From: Rhodobacterales bacterium UBA3080 | GTDB lineage: Bacteria; Pseudomonadota; Alphaproteobacteria; Rhodobacterales; Rhodobacteraceae | Length of the DNA stretch: 5,206 bases | NCBI GenBank assembly: GCA_002366645.1 | Contig: DFBM01000062.1 | Span: forward strand, 1-5,206 | Reading direction: 5' to 3' | Shown here: piece after piece, positions 1 through 5,206 of the stretch | How positions within the stretch are numbered: position 1 is the first letter of the stretch | How the letters are laid out: each line of letters opens with the position of its first letter | Notes under the pieces: model-generated | The model's input: the letters and a program-made list of their open reading frames with translations, nothing else | What the model was told of the DNA's origin: nothing | The model's database searches: none | Made by a program: the position numbers and the translations under genes

Positions 1-1
1 A

Positions 2-133
2 CCCAAAAACTCTGATGACGGACATGCACTTGCGGAAGTGGAAAGAAATACAAGCGATGTTGTGGAGCCTAGACGTGGCGTTTCTATAACTAGTGAGCGG
101 GGAGATTATTTCGGGGCGGACTTTATTTTGTAG
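2..133 (+). CDS. Possible 3' end of an unrecognised gene entering from the left edge (partial)
   Basis: Reading from base 2, 43 codons are open to the window edge and end in TAG at 131-133. The start lies outside the window. I do not recognise the protein. The visible tail is hydrophilic and charged, rich in Glu, Asp and Arg, has no membrane segment, and ends in GDYFGADFIL. Coding is suggested by frequent G at first codon positions and by a local G+C (27/60 then 32/60 in the first two lines) higher than in the DNA just after the stop. The complementary reading on the minus strand is also open here but looks less protein-like. An open run of this length is not rare by chance, so the call is tentative. 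If real, it converges on the minus-strand gene at 366-878. No clear terminator follows, only weak short hairpins around 133-152 and 165-191. Confidence 0.42.
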   Translation, partial: PKNSDDGHALAEVERNTSDVVEPRRGVSITSERGDYFGADFIL

Positions 134-365
134 CAAAACGGGGTTTGCACCCTTAGTCCGGAACTAACCCGGCGTGTTGTTCATGGGGTTAATTTGAAGC
201 GTCGTATACGTCTACAATAAAGATTTTCGTTGGAACTCGAAACCTAACAATTTAACTGCAATAAACCGCCTAACCGATGTGCAGGCAGAGAGTTATAGAT
301 GCGTTTTTGTTGGTCGCTGCTTTCAACTAGTTGGTATAATTCTATTCACTGTTTTTAACATCTAT
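134..365. other. AT-rich non-coding stretch between convergent genes
   Basis: No convincing coding frame is seen here. The stretch holds a 6-bp inverted repeat, TAACCC (165-170) with GGGTTA (186-191) and a 15-base loop, an 8-base palindrome CGTATACG (203-210), and a 5-bp hairpin TTTCG/CGAAA around 225-242. Near its right end are the palindrome and extended -10 element listed separately. None of the hairpins is followed by a proper T tract on either strand, so I do not call a terminator, although the position between convergent genes would be the expected place for one. Confidence 0.5.
310..340 (+). promoter_or_regulatory. Possible plus-strand promoter with extended -10 and overlapping palindrome
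   Basis: TGGTATAAT at 332-340 is a perfect extended -10 (TGnTATAAT). The best -35 candidate is TTGGTC at 310-315, a weak match with a long 19-base spacer, so the site would depend mostly on the extended -10. A perfect 10-base palindrome, CAACTAGTTG (324-333), lies in the spacer and overlaps the TG of the -10, where a repressor half-site pair could sit. Transcription would start near 347 and run antisense into the 3' end of the minus-strand gene at 366-878. No plus-strand gene follows. In AT-rich DNA a chance match is quite possible. Confidence 0.27.
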
Positions 366-878
366 CTACATTTTGAATTCAGAACAATCAAACTGCGTTG
401 AGTATTTGTTGCGCCACAACGCATCCTGAACAACGGCGACGACTTTTCGTTCAGTTGCGCTTTTAAGAATTTTCTCGAGTATATTCTCTGGCACAAGAAC
501 ATGATGGGATGTTCCCGGTTCTAACGAAACTGGGCACCCATCATCAATATCGTAGTTTGATAGACTGGTGTGAACCCACACAACACGACGTGGCCATTGT
601 TTGTACAGCCACAAGTGTGCAAATCGACTCCAAGGAGTGACACGCATGTACGGATACAACAAAGAAATATTGGATATATGTACGGTGTGCGAGGAAGGGT
701 TTTGAATCGCAACGCTAACTCCGTGAACAAAATTATCTTCAACCTCGTCCATCCCAAGGATTAGTTTAACACGAATCCTCGAACTCGCTTTGCGAACGTT
801 CCAAATGAAAACTGCCGATGAAAGTATTGCAGCATAAACCGAAAGAAACTTAGTTATATCCATATTCTTCCGAACCAT
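366..878 (-). CDS. Hypothetical single-pass membrane protein with a predicted beta-sandwich-like domain
   Basis: I do not recognise a named family for this 170-residue protein. Residues 11-26 (FLSVYAAILSSAVFIW) form one hydrophobic segment. It is followed by a basic stretch with R29, K30, R34, R36 and K38, which by the positive-inside rule suggests that the rest is cytoplasmic. From about residue 37, short alternating strands appear (VKLIL, VSVAIQN, HTVHISNISLLY), then a Trp/Arg-rich middle (residues 83-101), a turn LEPGTS (119-124), and a closing strand pair (146-160). This resembles small membrane-anchored proteins with an Ig-like fold, but that is inference. The start is uncertain. ATG at 878 has no clear ribosome binding site. 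ATG at 863 (MDITKF, 165 residues) has GGAAG close upstream and may be the true start. The gene is AT-rich, unlike trxA and addA, and follows the trxA terminator, so it is probably transcribed separately. No convincing promoter or terminator was found. Confidence 0.68.
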   Translation of the reverse strand: MVRKNMDITKFLSVYAAILSSAVFIWNVRKASSRIRVKLILGMDEVEDNFVHGVSVAIQNPSSHTVHISNISLLYPYMRVTPWSRFAHLWLYKQWPRRVVWVHTSLSNYDIDDGCPVSLEPGTSHHVLVPENILEKILKSATERKVVAVVQDALWRNKYSTQFDCSEFKM

Positions 879-985
879 CTGTCTGTTTTCACTAACATCC
901 TGAGTAAAAATTTAGCAGAAAAAAACTTGCCAGCATAGGAAGATCGTTTATTTAGCTAGCAATAGTGTCTAATCCGTCGAAAGTT

Positions 986-1014
986 AAAAAGGCCCACACT
1001 GCAAAGTGCGGACC
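986..1014 (-). terminator. Rho-independent terminator of trxA
   Basis: On the minus strand GGTCCGCACT (1014-1005) pairs with AGTGTGGGCC (1000-991) around a 4-base loop TTGC, and five T residues (990-986) follow. All ten positions pair on the minus strand, two of them as G-U. On the plus strand the same two positions become C-A and A-C mismatches, and no T tract directly follows the stem. The structure is therefore directional and fits termination of the addB-addA-trxA transcript. It lies 89 bases after the trxA stop codon. Confidence 0.87.
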
Positions 1015-1103
1015 TCATTTTGTGGACCAATGTATTTATTGGCGGATATCACTATACCCCCCCGACGACGTCGCGACCCTTTTCAAATCATTGGTAGTGC
1101 TGC

Positions 1104-1424
1104 TTAGATCGACTCGTCGATCCAGCTTTTCAGGTTCGCCTTTGGCGCCGCACCGATTTTGTTCGAAACAACTTTGCCGCCGCTGAACATGAACAGCGCA
1201 GGAATGCCGCGAACACCCATCTGGCTAGGCGTGCCCGGGTTTTCGTCAACATTCACTTTGGCAATTTTGATTTTGCCTTCGTATTCGGCCGACAGTTCTT
1301 CCAGTGCTGGCCCGATCTGTTTACAAGGGCCACACCATTCCGCCCAGAAATCAACGATTACGGGAATGTCGGAATTTACGACTTCGGCTTCGAATGTCGC
1401 GTCTGTAACTTTAACGGTTGCCAT
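1104..1424 (-). CDS. trxA: Thioredoxin
   Basis: Thioredoxin is the cytoplasmic dithiol-disulfide reductase that is re-reduced by thioredoxin reductase and supplies electrons to ribonucleotide reductase, peroxiredoxins and other targets. The 106-residue protein has the full family pattern: buried acid D25, active site WCGPC at residues 30-34 with K35, the loop DENPGTPSQMGVRGIP, and cis-proline P75 in GIPAL, followed by the GG turn (82-83) and a C-terminal helix. The length matches classical thioredoxin 1. ATG at 1424 is chosen because AGGAGA stands six bases upstream. A longer frame from 1442 (adding MIRRSH) would translate through that ribosome binding site and adds residues outside the fold. 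The gene lies 63 bases after addA on the same strand and ends at TAA before a strong terminator, so it is probably last in the addB-addA-trxA unit, although it may also have its own promoter. Confidence 0.97.
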   Translation of the reverse strand: MATVKVTDATFEAEVVNSDIPVIVDFWAEWCGPCKQIGPALEELSAEYEGKIKIAKVNVDENPGTPSQMGVRGIPALFMFSGGKVVSNKIGAAPKANLKSWIDESI

Positions 1425-1430
1425 GTGGCT

Positions 1431-1436
1431 TCTCCT
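1431..1436 (-). promoter_or_regulatory. Ribosome binding site that fixes the trxA start
   Basis: AGGAGA on the minus strand, with the six-base spacer AGCCAC before ATG at 1424, is a near-ideal Shine-Dalgarno sequence. It decides between the ATG at 1424 and the in-frame upstream ATG at 1442, which has no comparable signal. Confidence 0.85.
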
Positions 1437-1487
1437 GATCATACATTTAGGTTTCTGAATATAAACTAGATGTCCGACCGTGATGCG

Positions 1488-4400
1488 TCAAGAAGCGGCG
1501 GCGCGGTTCAGGGCTTCGTACGTAGTTTTTTCCGGTAATTCCATCAATTTTGCGCGATGTGTCCAAATTATCGCCGTTTTAACGGTTTTATCCGGATAAA
1601 TCTGGGCCAAAGCGGCCGCATAGGCTCCCATTTGGCGCAGAATTGCTTCCGGAGTTTGCGCGGCATCTGTCGGAATTTCGCGGTTTGACTTGAAATCAAT
1701 TGCAACGACTTCCCGATCCGAGACCACCAAACGGTCGATCCGCCCAAAGATTCTCGCGCCACCTAGTTCTGGTAAAGTTGCAGTTACCGGCACCTCAACT
1801 AAAACTTCCGGCGCAAAAGCAACCTGTAAGGATGCATCATTCAGAACCGCTGCAACTTCGGCAAACACCTCTTGGGCGAATTCGGGTGGCAACAGTTGGG
1901 CAGCCACCTCGGCACGATCGGCTACTGGAACCTCCGGTAAAACTTCCATCAGAAGATGCACAAAATTACCGCGCGCTTTGGCCGTATCCTCGTCGTCACC
2001 CTCGCCAGCCAGCGCATGCGCGCCACCCAGCTGTGAAGGCGAAAGCGGTTTTTCATCGCGCGCGGGGCTCGGCAATTTTTCCAACAAATGGGCGGGTAGG
2101 CTCGCATCCGCCGTAGCCGACGTAGCCACCTCACGGCCCGGTTCATCACTCCAGTTATGAGAAAGCACCAAGGCTTCGCCAGACAACCCCTCGGGGGGGG
2201 GCGCAACTTCAGCGCCACACGTCCGCATCGCTTCTTCGACACGTTGGAACCAACTATCCCCGCCAGTATCAGGCTTGCCCGCACCACAAACAATTAACCA
2301 TTTTTCAGCCCGCGTCAGCGCCACGTACAGCAACCTCCGCATCTCTTCCCGAACCAGTTGCTTGCGCGCATCTTCGACGCCAATCATGGCTGCTGGAGAG
2401 GCTTCTTTCGCGGTCTTCCAGACAGGTAACCCATCAAGTGCCGCAACCTGCGGTGCGTGCTGCCCTTCTTGCCGTTTCGTCGTATCCGGCAGTATAACAA
2501 TCGGTGCCTCCAACCCCTTCGCACCGTGCACCGTCATTACCCTGACACGATTACCAGCCGCATCCATCTGCCTTTTCACCTCAACATCATCCGAGGTAAT
2601 CCAACCCAGAAATCCGGTCAAAAGCGGTGCTTCGACGCTTTCGTAGCGCAAAGATTGCGTTAACAGCTCGTCAATTCCGTCCTCGGCCTCATGTCCCAAA
2701 CGTGCCACCAGACGCCGGCGCCCGTCATTCCGCGTTAATATTTGTTCGAGCAAATCGTAAGGCCGCAATAAATCAGCCTGCGCCTGCAGCTTTTGCAGCG
2801 TTTCGTAAACGTCAGGCCATGCCTCGCGATGGCCCCACAGCGATTGCCACAAAGTCCCCGCCCGTCCATGCGCCAGTGTGTATATGTCCTGCTCGGTCAT
2901 CCCGAACAAAGGCGAGCGTAACGCACACGCCAATGACAAATCATCTTCGGGTGTGGCCAGAAACTGCAACAACGCCAGCAGATCTTTGACCGCCATTTCC
3001 TCGACGATCTTCAGACGGTCCGCCCCTGCTACGGCAACACCGTGTGATTTCAATTTCTTTATGATCGCATGGAATAACGGGCCACGGCTTTGCACCAAGA
3101 TCAAGAAGTCCCCCGCTGTAACCGCCCGCCCGTCGCCACCCGGCAAAATATGCTTACTATCGATCAACCGGGCAACCCGCGCGGCCACAGCTTCGGCCAG
3201 CATCAAACGCGGGTTGTCGGGCGTTTCGGAATCCACCGGCAAATACCAATCGGCATCCTCCGGCTTGTCGGATTTCTCCACGAACGGCCACAATTCGACA
3301 CGCCCCGGCATGTCGTCTTTCACCGCCCGATGCAGAATTTCGCCCTCCAACCCTTCACGAGCATCGCCGGTAAAAACCTTGTCTACCACGGCCAAAACCG
3401 GCGTTGACGAACGGAAAGAGTACAGCAGCTCTGTCTGGTGCAACCTTTGTGCAACCTGAGAGAGCCGATCCAGGAAGAACGCCCGCATCGCCCCGAACGC
3501 CTGCGGATCGGCCCCCTGAAACGAATAAATCGACTGCTTTTCGTCCCCGACGACAAATATCGTCCGTGGCGTCTCGCGATCTTCGGCACCGGCGTGGAAC
3601 TCTTCGGCCAATATCCGCACGATATCCCACTGTGCAGGCGAAGTATCCTGCGCCTCGTCGACCAGAATGTGATCGATCCCGCCATCCAGCCGATACAACA
3701 CCCACGCCGCCATGTTGGACCGCCCCAGCAACCCACGCGTTTTCTGGATCAAATCCTCGAAATCCAGTTTTCCGAGCGCCGCTTTACGTTTGTCATACCG
3801 CCCCAGAAACTCGATAGCGAACCGGTGCAGCACCCGCGCCCGCTCCATCGCGGCGCGCCCCAGACGTTGGTCGCGCGCGACAACCATCCGGCCTTTCAAC
3901 CGCTCCATAAACTCGTCAACCCACGGATGAGCGTTCTTTACGGCAACTGTCGGGAAACCGCGGGCTGATCGGGCTTTGCCTTCGGTTGTCAGAAACAGTT
4001 TTTCGTAAAGGTCCAGCGCTTCGCGCGGCGCGATAGTCTGATCGAACCTGATCTTATGGGCAAAGTCCTTGTCCTTCGCGCCACCCTCGGCCATCGCCTC
4101 GGACAGCCGTATGATTTCTGCGTCGCTGACACCTTGCATGACACCCGCCAGAATGCCCGCGTCGGTCAGCCCAACCTCGCAGCCCAGCGCATCCGCCAAA
4201 CCGGACTCGTCAAACGCTGCTCCAAACGCTCCGCGCAGTTTCAGGATGTCGTCCAGCAACGTTTCGGTATCATCCCCCGTCAGATGCCACGCAATACCGT
4301 CGAAAGTCGCCTCCTCGTCGGCCGCAATTTCCTCCAGTATTTCGGCGCGCAACTGTTTGGCCTGCCGATCTTCCATCTCGACGAACTGTGGAGAGACCCC

Positions 4401-4814
4401 AGCCTCCAGTGGAAACCGCCGCAAAATTCCGCCACAAAACGAGTGGATGGTTTGAATCTTCAACCCTCCCGGCGTCTCTAGCGCCCGCGCAAATAATGTC
4501 CGTGCCAGACGCAACCTGTCGGCGTCCAACTCCACTTCACCAAGTTCTGCCAGCTTCTCGCGCAGATCTGCATCCGGCTCCATCGCCCAAGCACCCAGAC
4601 TCTTGAACAACCGGTTCTGCATTTCGGCTGCGGCCGCCTTGGTATAGGTCAGGCACAGGATTTTCTGTGGTTCGCAACCGGCCAACAACAATCGCGCCAC
4701 ACGATTGGTTAACACCCTTGTTTTTCCAGAACCGGCATTCGCCGAAACCCATGTCGAACGGGTTGGCGCCGCCGCTTCGATCTGCGCGGCCGAGGCATTT
4801 TCTATCGCGTTCAT
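1488..4814 (-). CDS. addA: Double-strand break repair helicase-nuclease subunit AddA
   Basis: AddA is the UvrD-like 3'-5' helicase and nuclease subunit of AddAB, which unwinds and resects DNA ends and prepares 3' single strands for RecA. The 1108-residue protein is full length for the alphaproteobacterial form. Helicase motifs in order are: Q-motif glutamine Q11; Walker A ANAGSGKT (25-32, K31); motif Ia LTYTKAAAAEM (55-65); IHSFC (123-127); Walker B VDEAQD (385-390); motif III GDEKQSIYSFQGADP (423-437); motif IV YSFRSS (465-470); motif V TVHGAKGLE (761-769); motif VI LLYVALTRAE (828-837). The C-terminal RecB-type nuclease follows: RGNFVH with H953, GRIDRL with D1027, IDFKSN with D1040 and K1042, and QMGAY with Q1061 and Y1065. 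All expected catalytic residues are present. The ATG at 4814 overlaps the addB stop by ATGA and has only a weak ribosome binding site, which suggests translational coupling. The helicase-nuclease linker (about residues 845-945) is Pro/Glu/Asp-rich and contains a nine-C tract. Confidence 0.98.
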   Translation of the reverse strand: MNAIENASAAQIEAAAPTRSTWVSANAGSGKTRVLTNRVARLLLAGCEPQKILCLTYTKAAAAEMQNRLFKSLGAWAMEPDADLREKLAELGEVELDADRLRLARTLFARALETPGGLKIQTIHSFCGGILRRFPLEAGVSPQFVEMEDRQAKQLRAEILEEIAADEEATFDGIAWHLTGDDTETLLDDILKLRGAFGAAFDESGLADALGCEVGLTDAGILAGVMQGVSDAEIIRLSEAMAEGGAKDKDFAHKIRFDQTIAPREALDLYEKLFLTTEGKARSARGFPTVAVKNAHPWVDEFMERLKGRMVVARDQRLGRAAMERARVLHRFAIEFLGRYDKRKAALGKLDFEDLIQKTRGLLGRSNMAAWVLYRLDGGIDHILVDEAQDTSPAQWDIVRILAEEFHAGAEDRETPRTIFVVGDEKQSIYSFQGADPQAFGAMRAFFLDRLSQVAQRLHQTELLYSFRSSTPVLAVVDKVFTGDAREGLEGEILHRAVKDDMPGRVELWPFVEKSDKPEDADWYLPVDSETPDNPRLMLAEAVAARVARLIDSKHILPGGDGRAVTAGDFLILVQSRGPLFHAIIKKLKSHGVAVAGADRLKIVEEMAVKDLLALLQFLATPEDDLSLACALRSPLFGMTEQDIYTLAHGRAGTLWQSLWGHREAWPDVYETLQKLQAQADLLRPYDLLEQILTRNDGRRRLVARLGHEAEDGIDELLTQSLRYESVEAPLLTGFLGWITSDDVEVKRQMDAAGNRVRVMTVHGAKGLEAPIVILPDTTKRQEGQHAPQVAALDGLPVWKTAKEASPAAMIGVEDARKQLVREEMRRLLYVALTRAEKWLIVCGAGKPDTGGDSWFQRVEEAMRTCGAEVAPPPEGLSGEALVLSHNWSDEPGREVATSATADASLPAHLLEKLPSPARDEKPLSPSQLGGAHALAGEGDDEDTAKARGNFVHLLMEVLPEVPVADRAEVAAQLLPPEFAQEVFAEVAAVLNDASLQVAFAPEVLVEVPVTATLPELGGARIFGRIDRLVVSDREVVAIDFKSNREIPTDAAQTPEAILRQMGAYAAALAQIYPDKTVKTAIIWTHRAKLMELPEKTTYEALNRAAAS
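2193..2201 (-). repeat. Nine-base C tract within addA
   Basis: Nine consecutive C residues on the coding strand encode P872-P874 in the linker between the helicase and nuclease domains of AddA. It is the longest mononucleotide run I noticed in the window. Loss of one C would shift the reader into a frame that stays open to about 1949, giving a protein of about 950 residues without the nuclease domain. Confidence 0.9.
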
Positions 4815-5206
4815 TTCACCGGCCCCGTTTCAATCTCGTCCCCGTCCTGCCATTCGCCATAGCGCGAGAGATGGTCATAATCGCTGGTATAGGCGATCCG
4901 CTCAGGTCGCAGACGCGCAGTGTAGCCCAAATCCTCGGTGCTGAACGCCTGAATCAATTCCTGCAATCTTTGCCAGAAATCACCAATCTCTTCATCGCTG
5001 AACTCAAGCGACAACTCCTTGCCGCCACCGCCCAAGCCGATCAGTTCCAGATACGAAATTTTCGCCGCGGCGATATCCTCGAACCCTCCCGCCTGCGCGA
5101 TAGCCCCCTCCAGCGGAAGTTGCACTGCAAATTTGTGCGCTTGTGGTTTCGACGGTAATCCACCGGACTTGTAGTCATAAATCGCAAAGCTTCCGTTTGG
5201 CAGCAT
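4811..5206 (-). CDS. addB: Double-strand break repair protein AddB, C-terminal part (5' end beyond the right edge)
   Basis: AddB is the partner of AddA and contributes the second RecB-family nuclease of the complex, which cuts the strand opposite to the one cut by AddA. Only the last 131 residues are seen. The Met encoded at the window edge is internal, because full-length AddB is many hundreds of residues long. The visible part begins inside the nuclease core: AIYDYKSG carries the D-x-K catalytic pair (visible residues D11 and K13), followed by QLPLEGAI (Q29, E33), the glutamine-containing helix of this family. The tail TSDYDHLSRYGEW resembles the C-terminus of rhodobacterial AddB. No cysteine occurs in this part, so the C-terminal cysteine cluster that binds an iron-sulfur centre in Bacillus AddB is missing. 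TGA at 4813-4811 overlaps the addA start by ATGA, so the two subunits are probably made in a coupled, balanced way. Confidence 0.95.
   Translation of the reverse strand: MLPNGSFAIYDYKSGGLPSKPQAHKFAVQLPLEGAIAQAGGFEDIAAAKISYLELIGLGGGGKELSLEFSDEEIGDFWQRLQELIQAFSTEDLGYTARLRPERIAYTSDYDHLSRYGEWQDGDEIETGPVK

Noticed and set aside
394..423. Inverted repeat TGCGTTG / CAACGCA
   Set aside because: It lies within the coding end of the 366-878 gene, has a 16-base loop and no T tract, so it is probably chance or codon-driven.
521..764. Small frames on both strands inside the membrane-protein gene
   Set aside because: The 366-878 frame is longer and has a sensible membrane segment and strand pattern; the others look like random translations.
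1..985. Search by eye for tRNA, CRISPR repeats, insertion-sequence ends or toxin-antitoxin genes in the AT-rich part
   Set aside because: No cloverleaf, regularly spaced repeat, transposase frame or paired small genes could be supported.
965..1186. Plus-strand open frame of 73 codons
   Set aside because: It runs through the trxA terminator and into trxA antisense; the protein has no family pattern and there is no ribosome binding site.
1425..1442. N-terminal extension MIRRSH of thioredoxin
   Set aside because: It would be translated through the AGGAGA ribosome binding site, and thioredoxin of 106 residues starts at MATVKV.
1438..1443. TATGAT on the minus strand as a trxA -10 box
   Set aside because: It lies so close to the ATG that the transcript would lack the strong ribosome binding site, and no -35 is found at the right distance.
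1690..2160. Long plus-strand open frames opposite addA (also around 2878-3459, 3404-3968, 4056-4481 and 4667-5158)
   Set aside because: All are antisense to addA or addB coding sequence, are low-complexity Arg/Ser/Pro-rich translations, and are explained by codon bias of the real minus-strand genes.
3355..3736. Minus-strand frames overlapping addA in other phases
   Set aside because: They are shadows of AddA coding; the conserved helicase motifs are all in the main frame and no start signal supports the alternatives.

Overview
The window looks like chromosomal DNA of an alphaproteobacterium, most likely Rhodobacterales (Roseobacter/Rhodobacter type). This rests on the recognisable alphaproteobacterial AddA and AddB sequences, the gene order addB-addA-trxA, and moderately GC-rich coding DNA. 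One 60-base line inside addA (4081-4140) has 37 G+C, and another (2281-2340) has 33.

The right four fifths (about 986-5206) is one minus-strand unit read from right to left. It holds the C-terminal end of addB (cut by the right edge), complete addA overlapping it by ATGA, a 63-base gap, complete trxA with a strong ribosome binding site, an 89-base 3' untranslated stretch, and a rho-independent terminator at about 986-1014. AddA and AddB form the helicase-nuclease that processes double-strand DNA ends for RecA loading. TrxA is the general dithiol-disulfide reductase. All visible helicase, nuclease and thioredoxin catalytic motifs are intact.

The left fifth (1-985) is different. It is AT-rich (22 of 60 G+C at 361-420, 23 of 60 at 181-240) and has no recognised housekeeping gene. 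It carries one minus-strand gene for a 170-residue protein with a single membrane segment and a predicted beta-rich domain (366-878). It also carries what looks like the 3' end of a plus-strand gene entering from the left edge (2-133). Between these convergent genes is a 232-base non-coding stretch with a perfect extended -10 element next to a 10-base palindrome. The change in composition just past the trxA terminator suggests an accessory segment joined to a core operon, but no integrase, tRNA, insertion sequence or att repeat is visible here.

I see no CRISPR array, tRNA, rRNA or clear multi-gene novel system. The most interesting unexplained parts are the small membrane protein, the possible promoter at its 3' end, and a nine-base C tract in the linker of addA.
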